Assembly: GCA_033720955.1 (NCBI GenBank)
Contig: JAWWBN010000205.1
Coordinates: 1 to 7,058, forward strand
Reading direction: 5' to 3'
From: JAWWBN01 sp033720955
Lineage (GTDB): Bacteria; Acidobacteriota; Thermoanaerobaculia; Multivoradales; JAHEKO01
DNA length: 7,058 nt
Shown here: positions 1 to 6,853 of the stretch, one piece after another
How the letters are laid out: each line of letters begins with the position of its first letter
Numbering within the stretch: position 1 is the stretch's first letter
Notes under the pieces: generated by a model
Told to the model about the DNA's origin: nothing
Seen by the model: only the letters and a program-made list of their open reading frames with translations
Database searches by the model: none
Made by a program: the position numbers and the translations under genes

Positions 1-1681
1 CGAGCGAGCCCTCGAAGCGCAGCACGCCGGGCTGCTCGTAGGCCACCTGGACTCCCTCGAGACGCACGTCCACGGGGCCGTCGCCGGTGGCCGGCCAGAG
101 GAACTGGAGACGCTTGACCTCGGCCTCGGCGTCGAGACCCTGGACCAGCTCGACCCCGCCGGTGAAGCCGAACCACGACTGCTCGGTGGTGCCCTCGGTC
201 TTGCCGAAGCCGATCTGCGACAGGGTGACCTGGAAGGCCTTGAAGTCGATGTAGCGCTTCTGCGGCAGGGTGATCCAGCCACCGTCGATCGACACGTCCC
301 CCTCGGAGGTGATGGTGAGGCCGTCCACGGGGATCAGGAAGTCGCCGCCGGCGGGCGAGCCGTCGGACTCGGTGGCCGAGACGCCGTCCATCTCCCCCAG
401 GAAGAGAGGCTCCAGGTCGCCGTTGAGCCGTACCAGGAAGACCTCCTCGCGGGTCTCGAAGGCGACCGACTCCAGGTGGAAGGCGAGGATGTCCTCGACC
501 TCCCAGGTCACCAGGCCGCCGCCCGGGTCCACCACGCCGATGGCGAAGTTGCCGTTCATGTCGAGGGCCAGCCGGAGCTGGACGTCGGTCTCGAAGTAGG
601 GGAAGTCGGTCACGGTGCCGGTGACCCCCGCCTCGGAGAGGGCGTTCCGGGTGAAGCCCACGCAGAGCTCGTCGATGGTGAAGTCCATCCCGAAGAGGCC
701 GTCCTCCAGGGCGATGCCCAGACCGTTGCCGCACATGGTGCCGGAGAAGCCGCCGGTGCCGATCAGGAAGTCGGTGAAGGTGACCCCGGCCAGGTCGCCG
801 TCCAACCCGCCGGCGCCGTCGTCCTCGACCGAGGCGGGGGGCACCTCGAGGCCGTTGGTCCAGTGCACGGCGAAGCTGCCGAGCTGGATGCCCCGCCAGG
901 CCGGATCGGCGATGCCGGGCGGCGAGCTGGTCTCCGACAGGTCGAGGAGCAGGTCGGCGACCTCGAGGACGATGCCGGTATCGCCCAGCATCACCGGGGT
1001 GCTGAGGCTGAAGCTGGGCGTCGAGCCGTCCCCGAGCTCGAGCTCGATCGAGGACTCGCCCTCCCACGTCGTCCTCACCACGACCGCCGCGGCGCTCCCC
1101 AGGTCGATCTCCGGGTCGGGCTCCGCGCCCGCGGCGAAGGGCTCGAAGGTGCCGGGCTGGACGGGCCGGAAGAAGGCCGGGTCGAGCCGCAGGGAGAGGG
1201 GGAAGGAGGCCGCCTCCAGGCGGGCCACGAAGGGGAAGTTGTCGGGCGAGGTGGGGTCCTCGGTCTCCTCGTCCCGCGCGGTCACGAGGGCGGTGAGCTC
1301 GCCCTCCCCCACGACGATGGTGAAGGCCTCCTCCAGCCCCGGCATCACCAGCTCGAAGCCCTCGTCCACCACCAGCGTCGCCTCGATCACGGCGCCGATC
1401 TCCCGCTCCTCGCCGTCCACGCCCATCACCGTGATGGGCGTATGGCCGAACGAGGCGACCCGGATCCGCTCGGCCAGCGGCGTGCCCTCGTCGTCGGCCG
1501 GGGCGAGAGAGTCCTGCGGCAGGTCGTCGGTGTCCATGTAGGCGTCGAGAGGCGGCAGGTAGGGGTCCTGCGCCCGGGCCACGCCGAGGACCCCCGCCCC
1601 CGCCAGCAGCAGCGCGGCGAGCACCGCCCCCGGCGCCGCACGGCGCGCCCTCGACCGCGGCGGAGAGGCGCTTCCGATCAC
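1..1681 (-). CDS. Secreted beta-rich protein of unknown function, C-terminus off the left edge
   Basis: The frame is open from a GTG at 1681-1679 to the window edge, giving 560 codons plus one base with no stop. The start is chosen because it forms a GTGA overlap with the stop of the upstream gene, has a GGAGG four bases before it, and directly precedes a signal peptide: an Arg-rich n-region (residues 9-14), a hydrophobic core (about 18-34) and an ARA cleavage site before Gln38. The mature part is acidic, rich in Gly, Thr, Phe, Leu and Asp, and has the alternating pattern of beta-strands. Notable stretches are a GFSGTMCGNG segment near 311-320, a second cysteine at 340 in an ELCVGF context that could pair with Cys317, a GGWITLP segment around Trp469, and QPGVLRFEGSL at 550-560. 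From memory these resemble very large uncharacterised beta-repeat proteins of environmental bacteria; that is an unverified impression. No catalytic motif is visible. Existence of the gene is well supported, function is unknown. Confidence 0.85.
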   Translation of the reverse strand, partial: MIGSASPPRSRARRAAPGAVLAALLLAGAGVLGVARAQDPYLPPLDAYMDTDDLPQDSLAPADDEGTPLAERIRVASFGHTPITVMGVDGEEREIGAVIEATLVVDEGFELVMPGLEEAFTIVVGEGELTALVTARDEETEDPTSPDNFPFVARLEAASFPLSLRLDPAFFRPVQPGTFEPFAAGAEPDPEIDLGSAAAVVVRTTWEGESSIELELGDGSTPSFSLSTPVMLGDTGIVLEVADLLLDLSETSSPPGIADPAWRGIQLGSFAVHWTNGLEVPPASVEDDGAGGLDGDLAGVTFTDFLIGTGGFSGTMCGNGLGIALEDGLFGMDFTIDELCVGFTRNALSEAGVTGTVTDFPYFETDVQLRLALDMNGNFAIGVVDPGGGLVTWEVEDILAFHLESVAFETREEVFLVRLNGDLEPLFLGEMDGVSATESDGSPAGGDFLIPVDGLTITSEGDVSIDGGWITLPQKRYIDFKAFQVTLSQIGFGKTEGTTEQSWFGFTGGVELVQGLDAEAEVKRLQFLWPATGDGPVDVRLEGVQVAYEQPGVLRFEGSL

Positions 1682-2769
1682 CCGCCCTCCCCGCTCTCCG
1701 CGCCGCTCTCGAAGCGCGGGCCCCGGCGCCCCAGCCGGGCGTCGAAGTCGGAGAGGGTCATCCCCTCCTCGATCCGCACGCCGGCCACGAACCAGGGCAG
1801 GACGAAGCTGCCGGCGCGGCCGGCGAACTCCTCCCGCCAGCTCTCCTCGGCCCGCCGGCGCAGGTCGGGACGGCGGACGCCCCAGCGCTCCGCCACGTCG
1901 TCCAGGAAGCGCGCCGCCTCCCAGGGCAGGCCGAAGTCGAGCAGCAGCCGGACGATCTCCTCGGTCTCGGCCCGCGTCGGCGCCCGGGGCGCGGCGCGAG
2001 TGGCGGCGTCCTCGATGGGCGCCGCGTCGTCGCCCGCGGCGGCGCGGTAGAAGAGCGCGTCGAGCTCCCCGGCCGGCCCCGTCTCGAGGGCCGCCAGCCG
2101 CCGCCACGCGGGCGCGGCGCGGGGAGAGAGGAGACCGTCGAGCCCCGTGGACCCGATCCACCACCCCAGCACGCGAGCTGCCCAGTCGTCGGCGCCGATG
2201 GCCAGGAGCAGGTCGGCCAGCCGCTCGAGGTCCTCGGGGGTGAAGCGCGGCAGCGTCGGCGGCATCGAGCGGCTGTCGGTGCGCACCCCGACGCCGGTCG
2301 AGCGGCTGCTCAGCGAGGCGTCCGCGGCGGACTGGAACCACCCGTACTCGAACCGCCGCGCCACCAGCCGGTAGAGCTCGTAGACGGTCTCCCGACGGCT
2401 CTCGTCCGGGCGGGACAGGGCGGCGCCGGTCTGCAGCGCCTGAAGCACTCCGAGGGCGGCCCGCCCGCCGCGGAGCCCGGGCGGGTCCTCGACCGCGGCC
2501 ACCTCGAAGGAGATCCCCGCCAGGAGCTCGCGGGTCTCCGGCGACAGCCCCGGCTCGCGCTCCAGCACCTCCGTCAGCCGCGTCCGCTTGGCGGCCGCCG
2601 GCACCTGGTCGGAGAGGCTGTCGCGGTAGAGCGAGCGCACGCTCACCTCCTCCTGGGCTTCGGGCGCCGACGGGCGCGGCGGCGCGGGCTCGTCGCGGCC
2701 GCAGGCGGCCAGCAGCAGGAGCAGCGCCCCGGCGGCGGAGCTACGGCGGTGGCTGGACCGAGAAGTCAT
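1678..2769 (-). CDS. Helical outer-membrane-type lipoprotein, function unknown
   Basis: This encodes 363 residues from an ATG at 2769-2767. The N-terminus is a textbook lipoprotein signal: basic residues at 4-9, a Leu-rich core at 15-20 and the lipobox LAAC with Cys23. Gly follows the cysteine rather than Asp, so outer-membrane sorting is more likely than inner-membrane retention if the organism uses a Lol-type rule. A Pro-rich linker (27-36) follows. The rest is predominantly Ala/Leu/Arg/Glu-rich and looks helical. Two segments (177-204 and 265-297) have a similar helix-turn-helix feel ending in aromatic or Trp-containing stretches, reminiscent of TPR-like hairpins, though no TPR consensus is clear. 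No enzymatic motif is seen. The start overlaps the end of the upstream metalloprotease-like gene by 29 bases, and its stop overlaps the next gene by 4, so it is the middle gene of a coupled operon and may anchor or scaffold its secreted neighbours (inference). Confidence 0.88.
   Translation of the reverse strand: MTSRSSHRRSSAAGALLLLLAACGRDEPAPPRPSAPEAQEEVSVRSLYRDSLSDQVPAAAKRTRLTEVLEREPGLSPETRELLAGISFEVAAVEDPPGLRGGRAALGVLQALQTGAALSRPDESRRETVYELYRLVARRFEYGWFQSAADASLSSRSTGVGVRTDSRSMPPTLPRFTPEDLERLADLLLAIGADDWAARVLGWWIGSTGLDGLLSPRAAPAWRRLAALETGPAGELDALFYRAAAGDDAAPIEDAATRAAPRAPTRAETEEIVRLLLDFGLPWEAARFLDDVAERWGVRRPDLRRRAEESWREEFAGRAGSFVLPWFVAGVRIEEGMTLSDFDARLGRRGPRFESGAESGEGG
1682..1692 (-). promoter_or_regulatory. 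Ribosome binding site for the GTG-start gene
   Basis: On the minus strand a GGAGG (plus 1686-1690) lies four bases upstream of the GTG at 1681, inside the end of the preceding gene. It supports the GTG start over an in-frame GTG at codon 20, which would remove the charged n-region of the signal peptide. Together with the GTGA stop/start overlap it suggests coupled re-initiation. Confidence 0.6.
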
Positions 2770-5536
2770 AGTTGGGGACCTTCATCTCCTCGAAGGGGAG
2801 GTTGGCGTAGATGTCTTGCAGGAGGGTGCGCGCGAGCGCCTGGTCCGCGGCCGGCAGGCCGGGCAGGTGGCCGAGGGCTTGGTTGTAGTTGTCGGTGAAG
2901 ATCTGCAGCGTCGCCGCCGGCGCGATGACGTGCCAGCCCCACTCCACGTCTGGGTCGTCGAGCTCGCTCAGGTGGGCCTCGGCCTCGAGGAAGGTGACCC
3001 CCTGGGCGAAGACCAGGTTGGTGAAGATGCGCCGGTACACCGTGTTGGCGTGCAGATCGACGGCCCCCGCCATGTCGGCGCGCACCTGCTCGTACTGCTC
3101 CAGGTGGATCTGCTCGTGGGCGACGACGGCGTCGAGCTCCTGGTGGTGCCAGCCCTGGTCCCAGAGCGCGGGGCCCACCCCGACGACCCAGATCCTCATG
3201 GCGTCCAGGTCGGAGACCAGGCTGGTGTGGGTCACGGCGTAGGACGTCTCCGAAGGCCCGTGCTGGATCCGGTTGCCGAGGTTGATGTCGAGGGTGAAGC
3301 CGGCCATCCCCGCCAGGGCGGTCTGCTCGGCCGGCGAGACGTTGTCGAAGTCGATCGGCACCGTGTTGCTCCAGGCGAAGGCGCCCTGGATTCCCGGGTT
3401 GGTCTGGGCGGGCAGGGCGGTCCCCAGCCGGGTGCCCAGCGCCACGCGGATGGTTCGCTCGAGCACCAGGCCCCCGGTCAGCTCGACGCTCACGTCGTAG
3501 GTCTGGCGGTTGTTGCCGGCCACCTGGTCGAGCTGCACGCTGGCAGCCGTCTCGGCCACGTCGTAGCGCACCGAGCGGGCCTGGGAGTTGAGACCGGCCT
3601 CGAACACGTCGTTGGCGCGGGCGCCGTCGCCGTCCAGGTCCCACCGGTACTCGAAGGCGGCGGTGCCGCCCTCGACCTCGAAGTCCACGTCGGTGGCGTA
3701 GGTGTTGATCACCCGCCGGGCGCCGTTCTGCTCGTCCACCAGCCGCACCACGTGCACGTTCACCGTGTCCTCGAGGATCGTGCCGCCGTCGTCGTACTCC
3801 AGGTGGAGCTCGGCGGCACCGGTCTCGAGGCCCTCGACCCACACCGTTCTCGGCATGTCGGCCATCGGGATCACCACGTCGCCGGCCGGGATCGCGGCGC
3901 CTCCCTTGTCGGCCTGGTTCCAGAGCCGGATCCGGTGGGCGCCGCTGGGGATCGTCAGGGTGGCATCGCCCACCAGGGTGTGGGGAACGACGTCCACGGT
4001 GAGCTCCATCAGGTCGTCCTCGCCGGCCACGACGGTGGTCTCGTCGAGGTCCAGCCACGGCTCCAGCGGCAGGTGGTTCGCCGGGTCGGGCGAGGGGTCG
4101 GGCCAGGTGTTGGCGTTGTCGTTGTCGTCGTTGAGCCGTATCGCGGCGCCCGGCACCTCCTCCTCGGCCTCGGCCGCGTTCGCCGCCGTGAGATGGGCCT
4201 CGTGCGGGCCCAGGATCGGGAAGGCGGCGAGAGCGACGCCGGTGTCGGCCGGATCGAAGGCGTTGGCCACGGTGACCTCGAGCTCGTAGTCGCCGGCAGG
4301 GTAGAGCCGGAGGCCGCCCGCTTCGGCGTCGAGATCGAGAGAGGTCGGGAAGCTGCCCGCGGCGCCGGCGTTGCCGGTGACGAGCTCCTCCTCCGCGACC
4401 ACTTCGGCCGGGTCGAGGGGCAGGTAGAGCCAGAGCTCCGAGAGCGCCAAGTCGCTGGCCGGCGGGTCCGCGCCGGGGAGACGGTAGAGGGCCTGGGCCG
4501 CGCTCTCCGCCGCATCCTGGGGCGTGGTGGCCGGGCCGGCGGGAAGGCTGGCCAGCAGGAAGCGGCCGCGGCTGCGCGGTTGCGGCGCGCCGCCGGTCTC
4601 CCGCAGCTCGTAGGAGATCTCGTAGGGCGCCACGGTGAACGCCGGGTCCAGGTCGTCGTTGAAGTTGGTCAGCCGGAAGAAGACCCGGAGGAAGCCGGAG
4701 AGCTCGGCGGCGGGGTTCATGGCGCCGGTCGTGGGGTCGAACGAGAAGGCTTCGACCGAGGTGGTGAAGGCCGGGTCGACCGCGGTCTCGACCCGGATCT
4801 CCGCGATGGTCGGGGGCCGGAGCTGCGAATCGGACGGCGCCAGGGGGATCCGCGCGAGATACGGCGCCGGGTTGACGTAGGTGCGGTGACCGGCGTCGTC
4901 CTCGACGAAGGCGGCGACCTCGAGCTCGTCGAACTCGGCGGTTCCCAGCTCGGACCAGGGCGGGGCGTCGGCCTCCCCGGACAGCGCTTCGGGCGGCGCC
5001 CAGACGTCGAGCTCGGGACGCTGCTCGGCCGCCACGGTGTCGTCGAGGAAGCCGTCGGCCTGGTCCTGGGCGTCGTCCACCCCCCTGGCTTCGTAGAGGG
5101 CGACGATGGCGGCCTCGAGGGCGGCGGCCTCCAGGTTGCAGAGCGCCAGCCGCAGCTCGCTCGGGTCGGGCAGGGTGGGCTCGAGGTCGTCGAAGGCCGT
5201 GCCGTCCCTCTTCTTGCGGAGCTTGGGCCGCAGCAGCAGGCAGCTCGTGCGGCCGTCGAGCTGGTCGTAGTAGCGGATGGTGCCGCTGGTCGGCGCGAGC
5301 ACCTGGGTGCCGGCCGGCGAGAGCTGGACGGTCATGTAGCCGGCCACCCGGGGCGGGGCGTCGTCGACGAGCTGCCCGAACGTCTCGCGGACGGCGTAGG
5401 AGGGCCCGGAGTCGTCCAGGAAGAGGCTCAGCTTCACCGCGTTCTCGCGGCAGTGAGCCAGGGCCAGGGCGCCCACGGCGGCGGCGGTCCACGCTGCCAA
5501 CCGCCACAGCGGCCTGCTGGAATCGGCACGAGACAT
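2741..5536 (-). CDS. Exported multidomain protein with C-terminal HEQIH metalloprotease-like motif
   Basis: This gives 931 residues if read from the ATG at 5536-5534. That start puts a compact signal sequence first: Arg8 and Arg12, a hydrophobic core at 13-27, then ALA before His28-Cys29. Cys29 could be lipidated but His at -1 is a poor lipobox, so signal peptidase I cleavage after ALA is equally likely. Longer in-frame starts exist at 5587 (ATG, 948 aa) and 5638 (TTG, 965 aa). The body is acidic and beta-rich. Visible modules are an N-terminal region with a VLAPTSGTIRYYD stretch, a run of Asp/Asn at 469-476 followed by a GEDDL motif (505-509) and a beta domain, and a PKD-like module around YRWDLDGDG (Trp632). 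Near the C-terminus is AHEQIHLEQ, with His807, Glu808 and His811 matching the HExxH zinc-protease signature. A downstream FLEAEAH segment could supply a third ligand. Family assignment is not secure. A secreted or surface zinc peptidase is the best inference. Confidence 0.87.
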   Translation of the reverse strand: MSRADSSRPLWRLAAWTAAAVGALALAHCRENAVKLSLFLDDSGPSYAVRETFGQLVDDAPPRVAGYMTVQLSPAGTQVLAPTSGTIRYYDQLDGRTSCLLLRPKLRKKRDGTAFDDLEPTLPDPSELRLALCNLEAAALEAAIVALYEARGVDDAQDQADGFLDDTVAAEQRPELDVWAPPEALSGEADAPPWSELGTAEFDELEVAAFVEDDAGHRTYVNPAPYLARIPLAPSDSQLRPPTIAEIRVETAVDPAFTTSVEAFSFDPTTGAMNPAAELSGFLRVFFRLTNFNDDLDPAFTVAPYEISYELRETGGAPQPRSRGRFLLASLPAGPATTPQDAAESAAQALYRLPGADPPASDLALSELWLYLPLDPAEVVAEEELVTGNAGAAGSFPTSLDLDAEAGGLRLYPAGDYELEVTVANAFDPADTGVALAAFPILGPHEAHLTAANAAEAEEEVPGAAIRLNDDNDNANTWPDPSPDPANHLPLEPWLDLDETTVVAGEDDLMELTVDVVPHTLVGDATLTIPSGAHRIRLWNQADKGGAAIPAGDVVIPMADMPRTVWVEGLETGAAELHLEYDDGGTILEDTVNVHVVRLVDEQNGARRVINTYATDVDFEVEGGTAAFEYRWDLDGDGARANDVFEAGLNSQARSVRYDVAETAASVQLDQVAGNNRQTYDVSVELTGGLVLERTIRVALGTRLGTALPAQTNPGIQGAFAWSNTVPIDFDNVSPAEQTALAGMAGFTLDINLGNRIQHGPSETSYAVTHTSLVSDLDAMRIWVVGVGPALWDQGWHHQELDAVVAHEQIHLEQYEQVRADMAGAVDLHANTVYRRIFTNLVFAQGVTFLEAEAHLSELDDPDVEWGWHVIAPAATLQIFTDNYNQALGHLPGLPAADQALARTLLQDIYANLPFEEMKVPNYDFSVQPPP
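2770..2790 (-). promoter_or_regulatory. Candidate ribosome binding sites for the lipoprotein gene
   Basis: Upstream of the ATG at 2769, within the 3' end of the preceding gene, the minus strand has AAGG (plus 2779-2782) with a 9-base spacer and a stronger AGGAG (plus 2786-2790) with a 16-base spacer. Only the AAGG is at normal distance, so initiation may depend on ribosomes arriving from the upstream gene. Confidence 0.4.
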
Positions 5537-5602
5537 CGGTCGTTCCGGACGCCCGGCCGGAGCGACCCGACCGCGCCTGAACCCCATCGTTTTCCCGAAG
5601 AG

Positions 5603-5638
5603 TGCCGCCAGGGTAACCCAACGCGAGCCGGCAGGCAA
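5603..5638 (-). promoter_or_regulatory. Candidate sigma70-type promoter for the three-gene operon
   Basis: On the minus strand TTGCCT (5638-5633) and TACCCT (5615-5610) are separated by exactly 17 bases. They match the -35 and -10 consensus at four and three of six positions. Transcription would begin near 5603, which leaves both ATG starts (5587 and 5536) inside the transcript but excludes the TTG at 5638. The match is modest and the genome's own promoter consensus is unknown. Confidence 0.35.
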
Positions 5639-5686
5639 TGGCGGTCTCGTCGCCTGCCGGTCACCTGGGAGCCGCCACGCCGGGAT

Positions 5687-5733
5687 GCGGTACGTTGCAC
5701 CGGGGCCCGGGGCCCGGCCTGGCGCGGTACGAT
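5687..5733 (+). repeat. Short direct repeat GCGGTACG in the divergent intergenic region
   Basis: GCGGTACG occurs at 5687-5694 and again at 5724-5731, 37 bases apart. Each copy is followed by a base that turns it into a TAnnnT hexamer (TACGTT at 5691-5696, TACGAT at 5728-5733). Between them lies a tandem GGGGCCC pair (5702-5715). The copies could be two alternative -10 elements, or half-sites for a regulator acting on the divergent genes. Eight matching bases is weak evidence in such GC-rich DNA. Confidence 0.3.
5728..5733 (+). promoter_or_regulatory. Candidate -10 element (TACGAT), near-leaderless start for the cyclodeaminase-family gene
   Basis: TACGAT ends six bases before the ATG at 5740, so a transcript begun from it would start at or next to the start codon. 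There is no Shine-Dalgarno-like sequence between them and no recognisable -35 hexamer at 16-18 bases upstream. The downstream transporter gene shows a similar arrangement. Confidence 0.35.
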
Positions 5734-5739
5734 CGCCGG

Positions 5740-6780
5740 ATGCCGAGCCGCCCGACCCGGGACCCCGTCCTGCTGATCGGTCAGGTCGAGGTCCGGCGGC
5801 TGCTGCCCATGGGCCGCTGCATCGACCTGATGGGCGAAGCTCTCGCCGCCCTGGGACGCGGCGACGGCCTCAACCCCCTGCGCTCGGCGCTGCCGACCCC
5901 CGACGGCTCGGGCCTGCTCTGCGTGATGCCCGGGTACCTGGGCGCCCCGCCGGTGGTCGGCATCAAGGTGATCACCATCTTCGAGGGCAACCACGCCGCC
6001 GGTCTCGACTCGCACCAGGGGTGGGTGCTGCTGTTCGACGCCGGCGACGGCCGGCCGGTCGCCGCGGTGGACGCGGGCGAGATCACGGCCATCCGGACCG
6101 CCGCGGTCTCGGGCCTGGCGACCCGCCTGCTGGCGCGGCCCGACGCGAGCTCGCTGGCCCTCCTCGGCAGCGGCGTCCAGGCGCGCACCCACCTGGAGGC
6201 GATGCTCGCCGTCCGTCCGATCGAGCGGATCCGGGTGTGGAGCCGCACCCGGAGTCACGCCGAGGCGCTGGCCGCGGGGCACCAGGAAGCCGGCGGGGAG
6301 CCGGTGGAGGTCGTCGACACCCCCCGCGCGGCGGTCGAGGACGCCGACCTGGTCTGCACCACCACCGCCTCGCCCGAGCCGATCGTGGAGGGCGGTTGGC
6401 TCGCCCCGGGGTGCCACCTCAACGACGTGGGCTCGAGCGTGGCGAACGAGCGGGAGCTCGACACCGAGGCGGTGCGCCGCTCGCGTCTCTTCGTGGACCG
6501 GAGGGAGTCCACCCTCAACGAGGCCGGGGACTTCCTGATCCCCAGAGCGGAGGGCGCCGTGGACGACGGCCACATCGTGGGCGAGCTCGGGGAGATCCTG
6601 CTCGGCGAGTGCGAAGGCCGGCGGTCGGCGGAGGAGATCACCCTCTTCAAGTCGTTGGGCCTGGCGGTCGAGGACCTGGCGGCCGCCCACCACGTCTACC
6701 GGGAAGCCTCCCGTCTCGGCGCCGGCGCCCGTTTCGGGCTCACCGAGCCGCCGCCGCCGGGCGGGCCGGGCTCCGGGTAG
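5740..6780 (+). CDS. Ornithine cyclodeaminase/mu-crystallin family NAD(P)-dependent enzyme
   Basis: This encodes 346 residues from the ATG at 5740, close to the usual family length. The in-frame ATG at 5638 would add 34 residues of low-complexity sequence that the family does not have. Family landmarks appear in order: Arg48 in PLRSALP; Lys76 in GIKVITIFEGN, the substrate-binding lysine region; HQGWVLLFDAGDG and TAIRTAA (116-122); the Rossmann dinucleotide motif GSGVQA (143-148); LNDVGSS (227-233) with NERELD; and the C-terminal ITLFKSLGLAVEDLAAA signature (300-316). By my unaided alignment the catalytic Asp of bona fide ornithine cyclodeaminase corresponds to Ser233, so lysine/ornithine cyclisation is doubtful. 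Amino-acid or imino-acid oxidoreduction, as in the alanine dehydrogenase and ketimine reductase branches, is more likely. It is a cytoplasmic enzyme with no signal peptide. It diverges from the secreted-protein operon and precedes a transporter gene by 73 bases. Confidence 0.93.
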   Translation: MPSRPTRDPVLLIGQVEVRRLLPMGRCIDLMGEALAALGRGDGLNPLRSALPTPDGSGLLCVMPGYLGAPPVVGIKVITIFEGNHAAGLDSHQGWVLLFDAGDGRPVAAVDAGEITAIRTAAVSGLATRLLARPDASSLALLGSGVQARTHLEAMLAVRPIERIRVWSRTRSHAEALAAGHQEAGGEPVEVVDTPRAAVEDADLVCTTTASPEPIVEGGWLAPGCHLNDVGSSVANERELDTEAVRRSRLFVDRRESTLNEAGDFLIPRAEGAVDDGHIVGELGEILLGECEGRRSAEEITLFKSLGLAVEDLAAAHHVYREASRLGAGARFGLTEPPPPGGPGSG

Positions 6781-6809
6781 GCCCGCCGGGGTCGGCGGCG
6801 GGACGAGAC

Positions 6810-6829
6810 GGCCGCGCCCCCTCGCGGCC
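6810..6829. terminator. Perfect 7-bp GC hairpin between the cyclodeaminase-family and transporter genes
   Basis: GGCCGCG (6810-6816) and CGCGGCC (6823-6829) are exact inverted repeats around a six-base loop, 29 bases after the stop at 6780. No T-run follows on the plus strand, so it is not a classical intrinsic terminator. It may be a U-less terminator, an attenuating hairpin or an RNA-stabilising 3' end. In GC-rich DNA it could also be chance. Confidence 0.35.
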
Positions 6830-6838
6830 CGGGCAGGC

Positions 6839-6844
6839 TAGATT
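6839..6844 (+). promoter_or_regulatory. Candidate -10 element (TAGATT) of the transporter gene
   Basis: TAGATT stands out as an AT-rich patch in an otherwise GC-rich spacer and ends nine bases before the ATG at 6854. It would give a transcript with almost no leader. An AGGG at 6845-6848 lies five bases before the ATG and could instead be a weak ribosome binding site on a longer read-through transcript from the gene upstream. Confidence 0.45.
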
Positions 6845-6853
6845 AGGGCCGCC

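Noticed and set aside
1426..1641. A 71-residue minus-strand open frame near the start of the left-most gene
   Set aside because: It is a shifted, Arg-rich reading of the secreted beta-rich gene, which is supported by the GTGA overlap, ribosome binding site and signal peptide.
476..2050. Plus-strand open frames of 524 aa (476-2050) and 308 aa (615-1541) over the two left-hand minus-strand genes
   Set aside because: Both are compositionally biased, overlap each other, and run antisense to frames with clear signal peptides and linked stop/start codons.
2766..5621. A 951-residue open frame on the minus strand in a different frame of the same region
   Set aside because: The translation is dominated by Arg, Gly and Pro, typical of a shifted reading of a high-GC gene. 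It has no recognisable motif.
5638..5739. Upstream in-frame starts: ATG at 5638 for the cyclodeaminase-family gene and TTG at 5638 (minus) for the metalloprotease-like gene
   Set aside because: The first adds 34 low-complexity residues not found in the family. The second adds residues in front of a good signal sequence and would place the start codon within the candidate -35 element.
2816..5776. A 986-residue open frame on the plus strand, antisense to the large metalloprotease-like gene
   Set aside because: Its product is a low-complexity Gly/Val/Arg/His/Glu-rich sequence without domains or a signal. The opposite frame has a signal sequence, conserved-looking motifs and operon overlaps. Long antisense frames are expected when GC-rich third positions remove stop codons.
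5434..6693. A 419-residue minus-strand open frame antisense to the cyclodeaminase-family gene
   Set aside because: The plus frame is an unmistakable family member with a Rossmann motif. The antisense product is His/Arg/Gly-rich and would also overlap the start of the secreted-protein operon.
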